Shown: positions 26,569 to 35,686, counted from the first letter of the stretch. The stretch is 64,000 nucleotides of DNA from Streptomyces sp. NBC_01717 (GCF_036248255.1 NZ_CP109178.1:992001-1056000), one strand, 5' to 3'. A program made the numbers and translations. The notes: generated by a model from the sequence alone, not told the origin.

Positions 26569-27594
26569 CTAAACCGCTCGGGCCACCGCAATGGCCCCCT
26601 GGAGCCGCTCGCCCGCCTCGTAGACCATGTACGCCGCCCCGTCCTGCGTACCGAAACTCGGCGCCGCGCTGCGCCCGTTGTCCGGTGCGCCGGAGAGCGA
26701 GTCATGGAAGAGACCCAGGTGGTCGCGGCGGGAGAAGTCGTTGCCGACCTCGGTGATCAGGAGGTTGCCGCCGCTCTCCTTGTCGTTGTTGTAGACGACG
26801 TACGCGCTGCCGTTCCGGGTGAGAAGATGCGGGCCCCCGACATTCACGGCACCGACGTCGGCATGGCTGACCAGTGGTTTCTGGTCGAACGTCCAGTCAC
26901 GGCCGTCGGCGGACCAGCCCCAGTGGATGTCACGGTGATTGGTGGTGTTGTTCAGCATGAACAGCATCACGTAGCGGGCGCCGCGCGAGGGCAGATCGTG
27001 CGGGAAGACCCGGGCGTATGACGTCTCCGTCGTCCCGGCCGGGAGCATCGCCGTGGTCAGCACCACCTTGTCGTACGTGAAGTGGATGCCGTCCTTCGAG
27101 CGGGCGAGGCGGGTCGTGGTGTTCTCGCCGTGGAAGTAGAGCCACATCTCCTGCGCGTCCTCGTTCCACAGGACGTGCGGCGACGAGACATGACTGACCT
27201 TGTAGTGCGGCTGCCAGTCGTTGGCCACGATCGGGTTGGCGGGGTACTCGGTGAAGGGGCCCTCGATGTCGTCGCCGTAGGCGAGGCAGATGCCACCGGG
27301 GGCGTCGTGCGGCGCGTAGTAGAGGTAGTACCGGCCCAGCGGCGCCGGCACCCGGCCCGCCGCTCCCCTGATGCAGGGGAAGATGATCTCGCCGGTGGGG
27401 TTGTACTTCAGCTGCGAGGGCTGCAGCAGCGTCTTGACGTACCGGTAGTCGGGGAAGCCGGCGGGCGCGGCGGCCGCGGTGCCGGTCGTGGTGGCGCCGA
27501 CAGCGAGGACCGTACCGGCGGCTGCGGCTGAGCGCAGGAAGAGGCGGCGGCCCATCCGCGGCTCGCTCTCGGGGTGGATCTGCGGTTCGTTCAT
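26569..27594 (-). CDS. Tat-secreted five-bladed beta-propeller (GH43-like) protein
   Basis: 341 aa. Twin-arginine signal (GRRLFLRSAAAAGTVLAVGA) and then a mature part with propeller-type repeats: GRYYLYYAPHD, GICLAYGDDIEGPF, SPHVLWNEDAQEMWLYFHG, TRLARSKDGIHF, and SAYVVYNNDKE. The pattern of DG-F and Y-W-Y blades is that of GH43/GH32-like glycosidases, though I cannot place the catalytic residues. Last gene of the LacI-controlled operon, so it probably releases the sugar-like substrate outside the cell. The ATG at 27594 follows GGAG. Confidence 0.75.
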   Translation of the reverse strand: MNEPQIHPESEPRMGRRLFLRSAAAAGTVLAVGATTTGTAAAAPAGFPDYRYVKTLLQPSQLKYNPTGEIIFPCIRGAAGRVPAPLGRYYLYYAPHDAPGGICLAYGDDIEGPFTEYPANPIVANDWQPHYKVSHVSSPHVLWNEDAQEMWLYFHGENTTTRLARSKDGIHFTYDKVVLTTAMLPAGTTETSYARVFPHDLPSRGARYVMLFMLNNTTNHRDIHWGWSADGRDWTFDQKPLVSHADVGAVNVGGPHLLTRNGSAYVVYNNDKESGGNLLITEVGNDFSRRDHLGLFHDSLSGAPDNGRSAAPSFGTQDGAAYMVYEAGERLQGAIAVARAV

Positions 27595-27626
27595 GGGTGA
27601 ACTCCGTCCCAGGAGTGGTGAACGTG

Positions 27627-28910
27627 TCAGAGGTACGTGGCGGCGGTCACGCAGAATCCGCCGAGGGCGACGGCCCAGACGTACGGCAGCGTGCGGACCA
27701 TCACCTGCTGGGGCGTGACGCCCGCGTACTGCGCGCTCCACACCGTCTGGGTACTCGTGGGGTCGGCGACGCCGAACACCTGGTTGTACGAGGTGGCGAG
27801 ACCCAGCACCGCGGTGGCGGGGTAGATTCCCGCTGCGATCAGGACACCGGCAATACCCGCGCCGAGGCCGAAGACGTTGAGCGGGCCGCGGTAGAGGCAG
27901 AGCGGTACGAGGACGGTGAAGACGAGCACGAACAGCACGGCGTTCTGCGGGCTGACCGCCTTGACGAGGGGTTCGAGCGCGTCGATCGCTCCGGGCAGTT
28001 TCACGGCTGCGAGCAGGATGCCGATGGCGACGAACAGGGCGATCGGTGCGGCGGCGACCTCGAAGCCTCCGTAGAGGGTGCGCAGCAGCCGCTTGTTCAT
28101 CTCACGCGGCCGGGTGGTGGTGACCAGGCAGTACAGCACGCCCGCGAGCAGCGACGGAATGATGGCCACGTCCAGACCGAGGGCCAGGACCAGGGGCACA
28201 ACCGGGGTGAGCAGCGCGTACCAAGGGGCGTCACCGAGCCGGACGCGCCGGCCGGAGCGCGGCTTGGCGGCGAGGGACTTGGCGGACCAGGCGTGTTCGA
28301 CGCCGCGGCGGCGGGACTCGATGAGGACGAAAAGGACCGCGGCTGCCAGTGCGAAGGGGAACAGTTTGATCATGAAGCCTCGGACGGTGGGGACGGGCAA
28401 TTCGAGCGCGGTGGAGAAGAACTGCCAGATGGGGAGCTCGAACGGCATTCCTGCCGCGATGCCCATGAGGATCGTGCCGGCTGCGGTGACCTTGGGGATG
28501 CCGACGGCGATCATCGCGGGGATGCCGATGATCCCGGCGAGCATCGCGGCCGGCGCGGAGCCCGTCACCGTACCGACGAGGGTGGAGACGACGAGGACAC
28601 CCAGTGCCACCACTACCGGGCGGTCACCGCCGAATTCGACGATCTTGCGGACGAGGGTGCCCGCAATGCCCGTCTCGTCCAGCAGCTTGCCGAGCCAGGA
28701 GCCGAGCAGGATGGCGATCATGGTGGCCGCGAGGGCCGGGGCGCCTTCCTGGAGGACGGTGTCCAGAACGCTGTTCTTGCCGGTGAGCGGGGCCCCCGCG
28801 ACGAAGGCGATGACGATGGCCAGGACGACGAGCGCGAAGGCCGTGGGGAGTTTCCGGGTGAGCATCGCGGCGACACCGGCCGCCATGACGAGGAGGATGA
28901 CGACGCCCAT
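27627..28910 (-). CDS. CitMHS/GntP-type carboxylate transporter
   Basis: 427 aa with about 11-12 transmembrane helices. GVVILLVMAAGVAAMLTRK starts the first helix, and the paired loops (TGSAPAAMLAGIIGIPAMIA; APIALFVAIGILLAAVK) resemble the ion-transporter superfamily of citrate, gluconate and dicarboxylate symporters. It starts 5 bases after the HExxH gene and precedes the secreted propeller protein, so it should import the operon's substrate or an acidic product. Exact family and substrate uncertain. Confidence 0.75.
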   Translation of the reverse strand: MGVVILLVMAAGVAAMLTRKLPTAFALVVLAIVIAFVAGAPLTGKNSVLDTVLQEGAPALAATMIAILLGSWLGKLLDETGIAGTLVRKIVEFGGDRPVVVALGVLVVSTLVGTVTGSAPAAMLAGIIGIPAMIAVGIPKVTAAGTILMGIAAGMPFELPIWQFFSTALELPVPTVRGFMIKLFPFALAAAVLFVLIESRRRGVEHAWSAKSLAAKPRSGRRVRLGDAPWYALLTPVVPLVLALGLDVAIIPSLLAGVLYCLVTTTRPREMNKRLLRTLYGGFEVAAAPIALFVAIGILLAAVKLPGAIDALEPLVKAVSPQNAVLFVLVFTVLVPLCLYRGPLNVFGLGAGIAGVLIAAGIYPATAVLGLATSYNQVFGVADPTSTQTVWSAQYAGVTPQQVMVRTLPYVWAVALGGFCVTAATYL

Positions 28911-28914
28911 GGCG

Positions 28915-29502
28915 TTACTTCTCTCTTCCGTGCGGGGCAAGGGTGGTGCGGTCGCCGGCTTCGGCGAGCGCGGCGGTCAGCAGCAGCGGGCTGCGGCCCA
29001 GTCCACAGGCGGTACGGGCGTAGGCGTGAGCGGCGATCTCCTCTGCCCCGGCGACATGGCCGTACAGACGCCTGCGTCCGGCGCTCAGCAGGACATGGCC
29101 GAGCGCGCGTTTCAACGCCGCCTTCGCCGGGCCGTGATGGAGCTGTTCATGGACGGCCTCGTGCGCGAGGGCTGCGGCGCGCACCGAGCCCGCCGGGTAC
29201 CAATGGCGCCAGCCGCGCTCGTCGATCAGGGCTTCGGCACGGGCGAGCGTGTCGGTGTACAGCTCCACGGTCGCGGGGCGTGAGGTGTAGCGGGCGAGGA
29301 GGCCGTGCTCCAGTCCGCCGTCGCGTTCGACGATGCGGGCGCGGGACGGAACAGGGGTGAGCCGGGCGCCGAACTCCGTTGCCACGGTGGCCCAGTGGCG
29401 CAGCAGGTCGCGGTCGCGGCCTTCGTGCGTGGGGGTTCCCGCCAGAAGTTGTACGCCGAACTCGATGTCGTCCGTGGCGGAGAGATCGATGAGCGCGCTC
29501 AT
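28915..29502 (-). CDS. unknown protein with HExxH motif, partner of the hydantoinase
   Basis: 195 aa, soluble, no signal peptide. I do not recognise the family. Near residue 114 it has LAHEAVHEQLHHG, which contains HEAVH, a zincin-type HExxH, and further histidines. The surrounding region is helical. Its ATG overlaps the stop of the hydantoinase-like gene by 4 bases, and the transporter follows within a few bases, so it belongs to the pathway. It may be a metal-dependent hydrolase or a small second subunit; both are guesses. Confidence 0.6.
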   Translation of the reverse strand: MSALIDLSATDDIEFGVQLLAGTPTHEGRDRDLLRHWATVATEFGARLTPVPSRARIVERDGGLEHGLLARYTSRPATVELYTDTLARAEALIDERGWRHWYPAGSVRAAALAHEAVHEQLHHGPAKAALKRALGHVLLSAGRRRLYGHVAGAEEIAAHAYARTACGLGRSPLLLTAALAEAGDRTTLAPHGREK

Positions 29503-31628
29503 GTACGTACCTCCACGACCGCGACCACGGACTCGTCCGCCGAACGGGTACCGAGTTCGCTGCGGGCCAGGGCGAGCAGCGGCTGCGGGTCCAGGACGCC
29601 GGAGAGGTCGGCGATGCGGGAACCGAGCAGCAGCCGCAGGGCGGGGGCGCGGACACCGCCGTCGCCGTACGAGGTGGCGTCGGCGACGAGCCGGGCCAGG
29701 GTCTCGGGGGCGCTTCCCACGGTGGTGGTCTCCACCAGGGCGTCGGGGGCGTGCAGCCTGACGACGCCGTCGGCGTCGACGACCCGCACCGGGTGCCGGA
29801 CGGTGCGGAACCGGCGGCGGATCTCGGTGCTGTAGACCGTGTGGGCGGGGGTCCTGGCCAGGACGCTCACGGCCGACGGGTCGGCTTTCAGGCTTGCCGC
29901 CGCGGCGTGCAGCCGTTCGTTCTCGTCGGCGCGGTGTGCGCGGTCCTGGGTGCGCAGTTCGGTGGCGCCGGTGGCCACCGCCCGTACGGTGCTGGTCTGC
30001 GGGTCCACGGTCACCTCGACCTCCACCCCGTCCGCCGCGGCGCCCTGTGCAACGACGGCTGCCTCGGCCTCGGCGCGGACGGCGAGGATCTGTTCCTGGC
30101 CGGCGCCCGGGATGATCCGCTCGATCTGCTCACGGACCAGGGCGAGGGCGACCCCGATGGGACTGATGACCTCGCTGTGCTGGGCGATCCGGCCCTCCTG
30201 GCCGGTGACCGAGGCGAGATGGGGGGTGACGGATGCGGCACCTCCGCCTCCTCCGACCAGTACCGTGGTGTCCTTGTCGAGCCGGTAGTCGCGGATCATC
30301 GCGTCGGTCACGGCCCTGACCTGTTCGGCACCCTTGTCGAGGAGCTGGGCGGCTGCCGTCGCGACATCGGTGGAGAGTGCGGCGGCCAGCGGGGCCAGGG
30401 CGGCACGGGCGACGTCCTGGTCGCAGCGGGCGAAGTCGCCCTCGGGTACCCGGCCCAGCGCGTTGGCCGCACAGGTCATCGTGATCGCGTACCTGCCGCC
30501 GGCCGCGTCGATGACGGCGTAGTCGTCGGGGTCGCCCTCCATCGGCCGGACGGTGGTGATGCGCGCGTCGCGCAGTTCGTCGAGGGTGGCGAAGCAGGCG
30601 TACGGCAGTCCGGCGATGTGCGCGCTGCGCGGCCCGGCACCGATCACCTTGCCGCCGCCGATCCGGACCATGGAGCCGCCGCCGACGCCCACGGTCCGCA
30701 CATCGAGTGCGGAGAGGTACGACGCCTTCCCGAGGATGGTGGCGTGCCGGACGGCGACCTTGCCACGGCGGACGACACTGATGTCGGTGGAGGTGCCCCC
30801 GGTCTCCAGGAACAGGCCCTCGCTGATCCGTTCCTGCATCAGCGCACCCGCCACCCCCGCGGCAGGCCCGGAGAGTACGGTCAGCAGGGGGCGCCTGCGC
30901 ATCTCGTCGAGCGACATCACACCGCCGTCGCAGCGCATCACCATCAGAGGTGCGCTCACCCCGGCCTTGGTGATGGACGCGTCGACGAGGTCGGCGGTGG
31001 CGAGCATGCGGGGCAGGATGGCGGCATTGACCACGGCGGTACGGGTCCGTTTGGCGAGTCCGTACAGAGACGTGATCTCGTGCGCGGCCGTCATCGGGAG
31101 GCCGTGCGGGCGGGCCGTGTCGAGGACCGCCTGCTCCCCCTCCGGGCGGTCGACGCTGAACGGCTCGCTGGCGACAAGGACTTGGGCGCCGTCACGGGTG
31201 ACCGCGTCGACGGCCCGCCGCACCTCGTCCGGATCGTCGGGGTCGGCCACATGTGCGTAGGAGAGCGGTAGCCGTTTGCCCGGGGTGAGTTCGAGCCTGC
31301 CGAGCGAGGCGAGTCGGCGGGTGAGCGCACCGCCCGGCCCCGCTCCGATGCCGATCAGTCCGACGGTGGCGACATCGCCCTCCAGCAGGGCGTTGGTAGC
31401 CTGTGTCGTGCCGTGTGCCAGGAAGGCTACGTCCTCGGCGGCACGGCCGGTCTGCTCCAGCAGCCGGTCGAGCGCTTGGACGATGCCGTGGGCGACCCCG
31501 TCCTCGTGGTGGTGGCTGGTGGGTACCTTCACCTGCCCCAGCAGGTCGAGGGTCGTGGCGTCGACGGCCACGGCGTCGGTGAAGGTTCCGCCCACGTCGA
31601 TACCGACGCGGATGCGGTGGGTGGTCAT
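29499..31628 (-). CDS. hydantoinase/oxoprolinase family ATP-dependent hydrolase (HyuA-type)
   Basis: 709 aa. The N-terminal GIDVGGTFTDAVAVD is the ASKHA-type phosphate loop of HyuA/OplahA proteins. Next come FLAHGTTQATNALLEG, VLSGPAAGVAGALM, LFLETGGTSTDIS and VGVGGGSMVRIGGG. These enzymes spend ATP to open lactam, hydantoin or related rings, or to carboxylate ketones, usually with a HyuB partner. No HyuB is present; a 195-residue HExxH protein follows instead. The ATG at 31628 has AAGGAGGTG upstream. Confidence 0.85.
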   Translation of the reverse strand: MTTHRIRVGIDVGGTFTDAVAVDATTLDLLGQVKVPTSHHHEDGVAHGIVQALDRLLEQTGRAAEDVAFLAHGTTQATNALLEGDVATVGLIGIGAGPGGALTRRLASLGRLELTPGKRLPLSYAHVADPDDPDEVRRAVDAVTRDGAQVLVASEPFSVDRPEGEQAVLDTARPHGLPMTAAHEITSLYGLAKRTRTAVVNAAILPRMLATADLVDASITKAGVSAPLMVMRCDGGVMSLDEMRRRPLLTVLSGPAAGVAGALMQERISEGLFLETGGTSTDISVVRRGKVAVRHATILGKASYLSALDVRTVGVGGGSMVRIGGGKVIGAGPRSAHIAGLPYACFATLDELRDARITTVRPMEGDPDDYAVIDAAGGRYAITMTCAANALGRVPEGDFARCDQDVARAALAPLAAALSTDVATAAAQLLDKGAEQVRAVTDAMIRDYRLDKDTTVLVGGGGGAASVTPHLASVTGQEGRIAQHSEVISPIGVALALVREQIERIIPGAGQEQILAVRAEAEAAVVAQGAAADGVEVEVTVDPQTSTVRAVATGATELRTQDRAHRADENERLHAAAASLKADPSAVSVLARTPAHTVYSTEIRRRFRTVRHPVRVVDADGVVRLHAPDALVETTTVGSAPETLARLVADATSYGDGGVRAPALRLLLGSRIADLSGVLDPQPLLALARSELGTRSADESVVAVVEVRT

Positions 31629-31670
31629 GGCTGGGCACCTCCTTGTGCGGGTGGGTTGATGCGCGGGCGG

Positions 31671-31704
31671 GCCGGGTGGGACAGGTGGAGCTGTCCCACC
31701 CGGC
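31671..31704. terminator. intercistronic hairpin between the FAD oxidoreductase and hydantoinase genes
   Basis: GCCGGGTGGGACAG (31671-31684) and CTGTCCCACCCGGC (31691-31704) form a perfect 14-base stem with a 6-base loop. It lies between two genes of the same operon, so it may partially terminate, stabilise the upstream mRNA, or split the operon into two units. Confidence 0.65.
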
Positions 31705-31737
31705 GTTTCACTGGTTCGGGTCCGGCGAGGCCGGCGG

Positions 31738-33348
31738 TCAGTAACCGCGTACGTCGGGCCAGTGGCGCTGAACCCCGTGGCGGTCGAGCAGCCGCGCGAA
31801 CGCCTCGTACCGCTTGTCCTCGGCCTGGACCTGGTGCGGTTCGACGCCTTCGGCGAGACAGTGGGCGGCCAGGGCACCGGCGACCTCGCCGAGGTTCCAC
31901 TCCACCGGGTGGAGCCGGTAGCAGCCGTTCGTGATGTGGGTGGTGCCGATGTTCTTGCCGGCCGGCAGCAGATTGCGGACGCGGCGCGGCACGAGGGCGC
32001 CGAGCGGGATCTCGAACGGCACCGAGCCGATGTCGATGTAGTTGTCGCCTCCGGTGGAGGGGTGCAGATCGATGCGGTAGCTGCCGACACCGACCGCGTC
32101 CCGGTGGTGTGTCCCGCCGTGCGGACCGACGAGATCGATCGCCACGTCGTGCTCGGTGACGGTGGTGACGGCCTTGATCCGGCGGGACTCGCGTACGTAC
32201 GGGGCCTTGGCGAGGCCGTCGTCGGTACCGGTGATGTCGGGGCGGATCCGCAGTCCGGGGAAGCCGGTGCCACCGTCCTGACGCGGAGCCTCGGTCTGCA
32301 GCCAGTACAGGAGCGAGAGCGACAACTGCCGTGCCTCGGCGACGGCTTGGGCCGACACCTCTTCACCGGCGCCGACGAGGGGCTTGAGCCAGTAGTCGTT
32401 CAGAGGCCAGTTGACGAGCGTGATGTCGGAGTCGAAGGCGCCGGGGCGGTGCATCCCGCGGGCGAGGATGCGGCGGAAGCCCCACAGTTCCTTGTCGCCC
32501 GCGTCCGCGCTCTGATCGGCGCTGACGGCGAGCGGGTCGATGTCCGGGTTGGGGACGAAGGTACGCGGTACCGATTCCAGGGAGCGGGGGTCGGGCGCCT
32601 GGAAGCCGAGGAGCGGGCCGGGCCAGAAGTCGGGGCGGTAGGAGCGCCAGAACCCGTAGTCGGCGGGGCGGTCGATGGTGTGCTTCTCGCCCTCGTGGTG
32701 GGAGAGCGCGAAGCAGACGGTGATGCCCTGCTGGTTGAGCGGCTGGGCCTGTTCGGGGGCGTGCGGTTCGTCGAACTCGCTCTGCGCCTCGGCGCCGATG
32801 GCGTGCTCGACGCCGCCGAGTTCGAGGAGTTCGCCGGTCTCGGTGGCATCGATGACGTAGCGGGCGGTGACGGTGGTGCGGTCGCCGGTCCGGAGACTCT
32901 CCAGGGTCACCGCCCGGATGACATCGTTTTCCGACTCCGCCGTCACGGCCCGGTGTTCGGTGAGCAACGTGAGCCGGCCCGCCGCCCGGTGCGGGGCGAG
33001 CATCGCCTCCAGCACGGTGAGCGCGATGCGTGGTTCATGGCAGAGCTTGCTGACCCGCCCGGCGCCCGGGTTGAGGTCGGTGAGGGCGAGGGCTTCGGAG
33101 CGCATCGGGTACCACTGACGGTAGTACGCCCGGATCCCTTCGCGCAGTCGGCGGTACGAGGCGGTGGTGCCGAACTGCTCCACCCATGGGTGCTCGTCCG
33201 GTGGGACGGCCTGGGAGGTGAGCTGGCCGCCGATCCAGTCGGTCTCCTCGGTGAGGACGACGGTGCGTCCGGCGCGGCAGGCGGCGAGTGCGGCGGCGAC
33301 GCCGCCGAGTCCGGCGCCCACGATGAGGATGTCCGGTTCGGGTATCAC
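31738..33348 (-). CDS. FAD-dependent oxidoreductase (PF12831-like)
   Basis: 536 aa. N-terminal FAD motif ILIVGAGLGGVAAALAACRA, then DWIGGQLTSQAVPPDEHP, and C-terminal LLPAGKNIGTTHITNGCYRL with HPVEWNLGEVAGALAAHCL. This order fits FAD_oxidored proteins that occur in carbohydrate-use clusters. It probably oxidises a hydroxyl or amine of the substrate; the acceptor is unknown. The GTG at 33348 follows AAGGAG and overlaps the LacI stop by 4 bases (GTGA). Confidence 0.85.
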   Translation of the reverse strand: MIPEPDILIVGAGLGGVAAALAACRAGRTVVLTEETDWIGGQLTSQAVPPDEHPWVEQFGTTASYRRLREGIRAYYRQWYPMRSEALALTDLNPGAGRVSKLCHEPRIALTVLEAMLAPHRAAGRLTLLTEHRAVTAESENDVIRAVTLESLRTGDRTTVTARYVIDATETGELLELGGVEHAIGAEAQSEFDEPHAPEQAQPLNQQGITVCFALSHHEGEKHTIDRPADYGFWRSYRPDFWPGPLLGFQAPDPRSLESVPRTFVPNPDIDPLAVSADQSADAGDKELWGFRRILARGMHRPGAFDSDITLVNWPLNDYWLKPLVGAGEEVSAQAVAEARQLSLSLLYWLQTEAPRQDGGTGFPGLRIRPDITGTDDGLAKAPYVRESRRIKAVTTVTEHDVAIDLVGPHGGTHHRDAVGVGSYRIDLHPSTGGDNYIDIGSVPFEIPLGALVPRRVRNLLPAGKNIGTTHITNGCYRLHPVEWNLGEVAGALAAHCLAEGVEPHQVQAEDKRYEAFARLLDRHGVQRHWPDVRGY

Positions 33349-34496
33349 AGGTCTCCTTGTGCTGTACGTGCAGGTGGTGCGGTCGGTCGGCTCTGGTGGG
33401 CCGGGGGCGGTGGTCCGGCCGTAGCGCCGGGTCGGAACGCGCAGGCCACCAGGGGTTCGGTGGCCTCCTCCCCCGCGACCAGCGCGGCGAGCATCCGTAC
33501 AGCCGCCGCGCCGAGTTGGGTGCGGGGGATGTCGAAGCCGGTGGGTTCGGGGCCGTCCGCGAGGTCGGCGGGCGGGCTGCCGAGGAGCGCCAGCGAGGCG
33601 TCGCGCGGGCAGTCGATCCCGGTTTCGGTGACGGCACGGCGCAGGGCGCGCCAGGCAGCTCCGGTGTCGGTCTCCTCGGCGACAAGCGCCGTGACGCCGT
33701 CGGCGAGCCAGTCCCGCAGCCGTTCGGGGGTGAGGTCTCGTTCCGGGTCCGCGGAACGGAAGACTGTCTCGGGGCCGCCGGGAAGCCCGGCCGCCTCCAG
33801 CCCCTTGAGGAAGCCGTGTTCACGGTCGGTGGAGGCGGGTGCCTCGTCGTCCTCGCGGATCAGCAGTATCCGCCGGTGCCCCAGTGCGGCAAGGCGGGCG
33901 ACGACCTCGCGGCTGGCGCTCACGTAATCGGCACCGACCCAGGCCAGGCCCTCCAGTTCGTCCCGGCGGCCGAGATGCACCACCGGGAAGCCGTCGGCGA
34001 CCAGCCGCTGCAGCTCCTGGGCCGGCGCGTGCCGACCCAGGAACAGACAGCCGTCGGCGAGGCGGACCCGGCTCAGCGCGTCGGGCCCGGCGGCCCCCGC
34101 GCCGCCGGTGCTCGAACCGGTGAACAGCACCAGGTCGTAACCGCGTTCCGCGGCCTCGCGCTCCACGCCAACCAGGAACGGGTAGTACGAGTGCTGCACA
34201 TCGGTCGGGAACGTCGCGGTGAAGCTGAAGACGCCCAGCAGGTTGTTGCGCGCCGCCGCCAGTCTGCGGGCAGCCGGGTCGGGGACGTAACCGAGGCTGC
34301 GTGCCGCCTCCAGAACCTTCTGCCGGGTCTCCTCCGAGATCGTGGCGCCCTGCTTCTTGTCCGCGAGCACAAGCGAGACCGTGGCCTGTGAGACCCCGGC
34401 GAGCCGTGCGACCTCGGCCTGACGCGGGCGGGCCGTGCGGCCTGCCGGTGCGGGTGAACGGCCGGGCCTGGCCCGCTTCCTGGGTTCCTCCACCAT
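33345..34496 (-). CDS. LacI-family regulator of the FAD-oxidoreductase/hydantoinase operon
   Basis: 383 aa. Helix-turn-helix VARLAGVSQATVSLVLADKK, hinge GYVPDPAARRLAAARN, then a sugar-binding-like effector domain; a basic N-terminal and a proline-rich C-terminal extension flank it. First gene of the minus-strand operon and divergent from the CE7 esterase. Two CG-centred palindromes lie just before its start, so it probably represses both directions. Effector unknown. The ATG at 34496 has a close GAGGAG site. Confidence 0.88.
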   Translation of the reverse strand: MVEEPRKRARPGRSPAPAGRTARPRQAEVARLAGVSQATVSLVLADKKQGATISEETRQKVLEAARSLGYVPDPAARRLAAARNNLLGVFSFTATFPTDVQHSYYPFLVGVEREAAERGYDLVLFTGSSTGGAGAAGPDALSRVRLADGCLFLGRHAPAQELQRLVADGFPVVHLGRRDELEGLAWVGADYVSASREVVARLAALGHRRILLIREDDEAPASTDREHGFLKGLEAAGLPGGPETVFRSADPERDLTPERLRDWLADGVTALVAEETDTGAAWRALRRAVTETGIDCPRDASLALLGSPPADLADGPEPTGFDIPRTQLGAAAVRMLAALVAGEEATEPLVACAFRPGATAGPPPPAHQSRPTAPPARTAQGDL

Positions 34497-34513
34497 GGCT
34501 CCTCAGATCAGGT

Positions 34514-34538
34514 AATGCGTATTAGTAATGCGCATTAA
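34514..34538. promoter_or_regulatory. tandem LacI-type operators TAATGCGTATTA and TAATGCGCATTA
   Basis: TAATGCGTATTA (34514-34525) and the perfect palindrome TAATGCGCATTA (34527-34538) lie 13 bases apart, centre to centre. They are the only AT-rich patch here and sit between the LacI start and the divergent CE7 esterase, so both promoters can be covered by one repressor. Confidence 0.75.
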
Positions 34539-34692
34539 CGAGTACTGTGAGGGTCGGTCCGGTGCCCGTCAAGGGTTCGGACACAACTTCTCCCCGGCGC
34601 AAGGGCACCCTCGCCCGCGCGCCGCCAACCCGTACGGTGCGATCAACCATCCCCACGGTGATCACTCACCCCTGCGAAGAAGGCGGTTCCGC

Positions 34693-35667
34693 ATGTCGCT
34701 GTTCGATCTACCCCTCGACGAACTGCGCGACTATCGCAGCCGTTCGGTGGAGCCGGAGGACTTCGACGCGTTCTGGTCGAAGACCCTCGACGAGGCAAGG
34801 TCCCACGACCTCGACGCCCGGTTCGAGCTGCGTACCGGCACAGGGCTGGCGACCGTCGACGTGTACGACGTGACGTTCGCGGGCTTCGGCGGTCACCCGG
34901 TCAAGGGCTGGTTCGTCGTCCCGGCGGGCACTACCGAACCACTGCCAGTGGTCGTGGAGTTCATCGGCTACGGCGGCGGGCGGGGCCTGGCCCACACCCA
35001 TCTGCTCTGGGCGTCGGCCGGTTTCGCCCACTTCGTGATGGACACCCGGGGCCAGGGCAGCGGCTGGCTCGTCGGCGACACCCCCGACCCGGTGGGCAGC
35101 CCGCCCTCGTACCCCGGTTTCATGACCCGTGGCATCGAGGACCCGCACGCGTTCTATTACCGGCGCGTGTTCACCGACGCGGTACGTGCGGTGGAGGCTG
35201 CGCGCTCGCATCCGCTGAGCGATGCGGCGCACACCGCGGCCGTCGGTGTGAGTCAGGGCGGCGGCATCACGCTCGCCGTCGGCGGGCTGATACCCGACCT
35301 CACGGCGATCGCGCCGGACGTCCCGTTCCTGTGCGACTTCCCCCGCGCGCTCACCGTCACCGACCGCAACCCGTACCGCGAGGTGGGCAGCTACCTCAAG
35401 ACGCACCGGGGCCGGGCCGAACGGGCGAGGGCCACTCTGTCCTACTTCGACGGGGTGCACTTCGCCGCACGCGGGCGCGCACCGGCGCTGTTCTCGACGG
35501 CTCTGGAGGACATGACCTGCCCGCCCTCGACCGTCTTCGCCGCCTTCAACGCGTACGCCCACCAGGACAAGGCCATCGAGGTGTACGACTTCAATGATCA
35601 CGAGGGCGGTGGACCGTTCCAGGAGGCCGCGCAGCTGGGCTGGCTGCCCGGGAAGCTGACGGCCTGA
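34693..35667 (+). CDS. CE7 acetylxylan esterase/cephalosporin-C deacetylase
   Basis: 324 aa, cytoplasmic. It opens MSLFDLPLDELRDYR and has RGQGSGW of the oxyanion region, nucleophile GVSQGGG with Ser187, then LEDMTCPPSTVFA with the Asp, and NDHEGGG with the His. This is the CE7 order. It removes acetyl groups from sugars or oligosaccharides after uptake. Divergent from the LacI operon and probably co-regulated, which suggests an acetylated sugar-like substrate. The ATG at 34693 follows GAAGAAGG. Confidence 0.9.
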   Translation: MSLFDLPLDELRDYRSRSVEPEDFDAFWSKTLDEARSHDLDARFELRTGTGLATVDVYDVTFAGFGGHPVKGWFVVPAGTTEPLPVVVEFIGYGGGRGLAHTHLLWASAGFAHFVMDTRGQGSGWLVGDTPDPVGSPPSYPGFMTRGIEDPHAFYYRRVFTDAVRAVEAARSHPLSDAAHTAAVGVSQGGGITLAVGGLIPDLTAIAPDVPFLCDFPRALTVTDRNPYREVGSYLKTHRGRAERARATLSYFDGVHFAARGRAPALFSTALEDMTCPPSTVFAAFNAYAHQDKAIEVYDFNDHEGGGPFQEAAQLGWLPGKLTA

Positions 35668-35686
35668 TCCCGAAGAAAGGCCCAAA

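Noticed and set aside
29499..32366. 955-codon frame extending the hydantoinase upstream
   Set aside because: The extra N-terminal part overlaps the FAD oxidoreductase and is low complexity; the ATG at 31628 has AAGGAGGTG and a family-like start.
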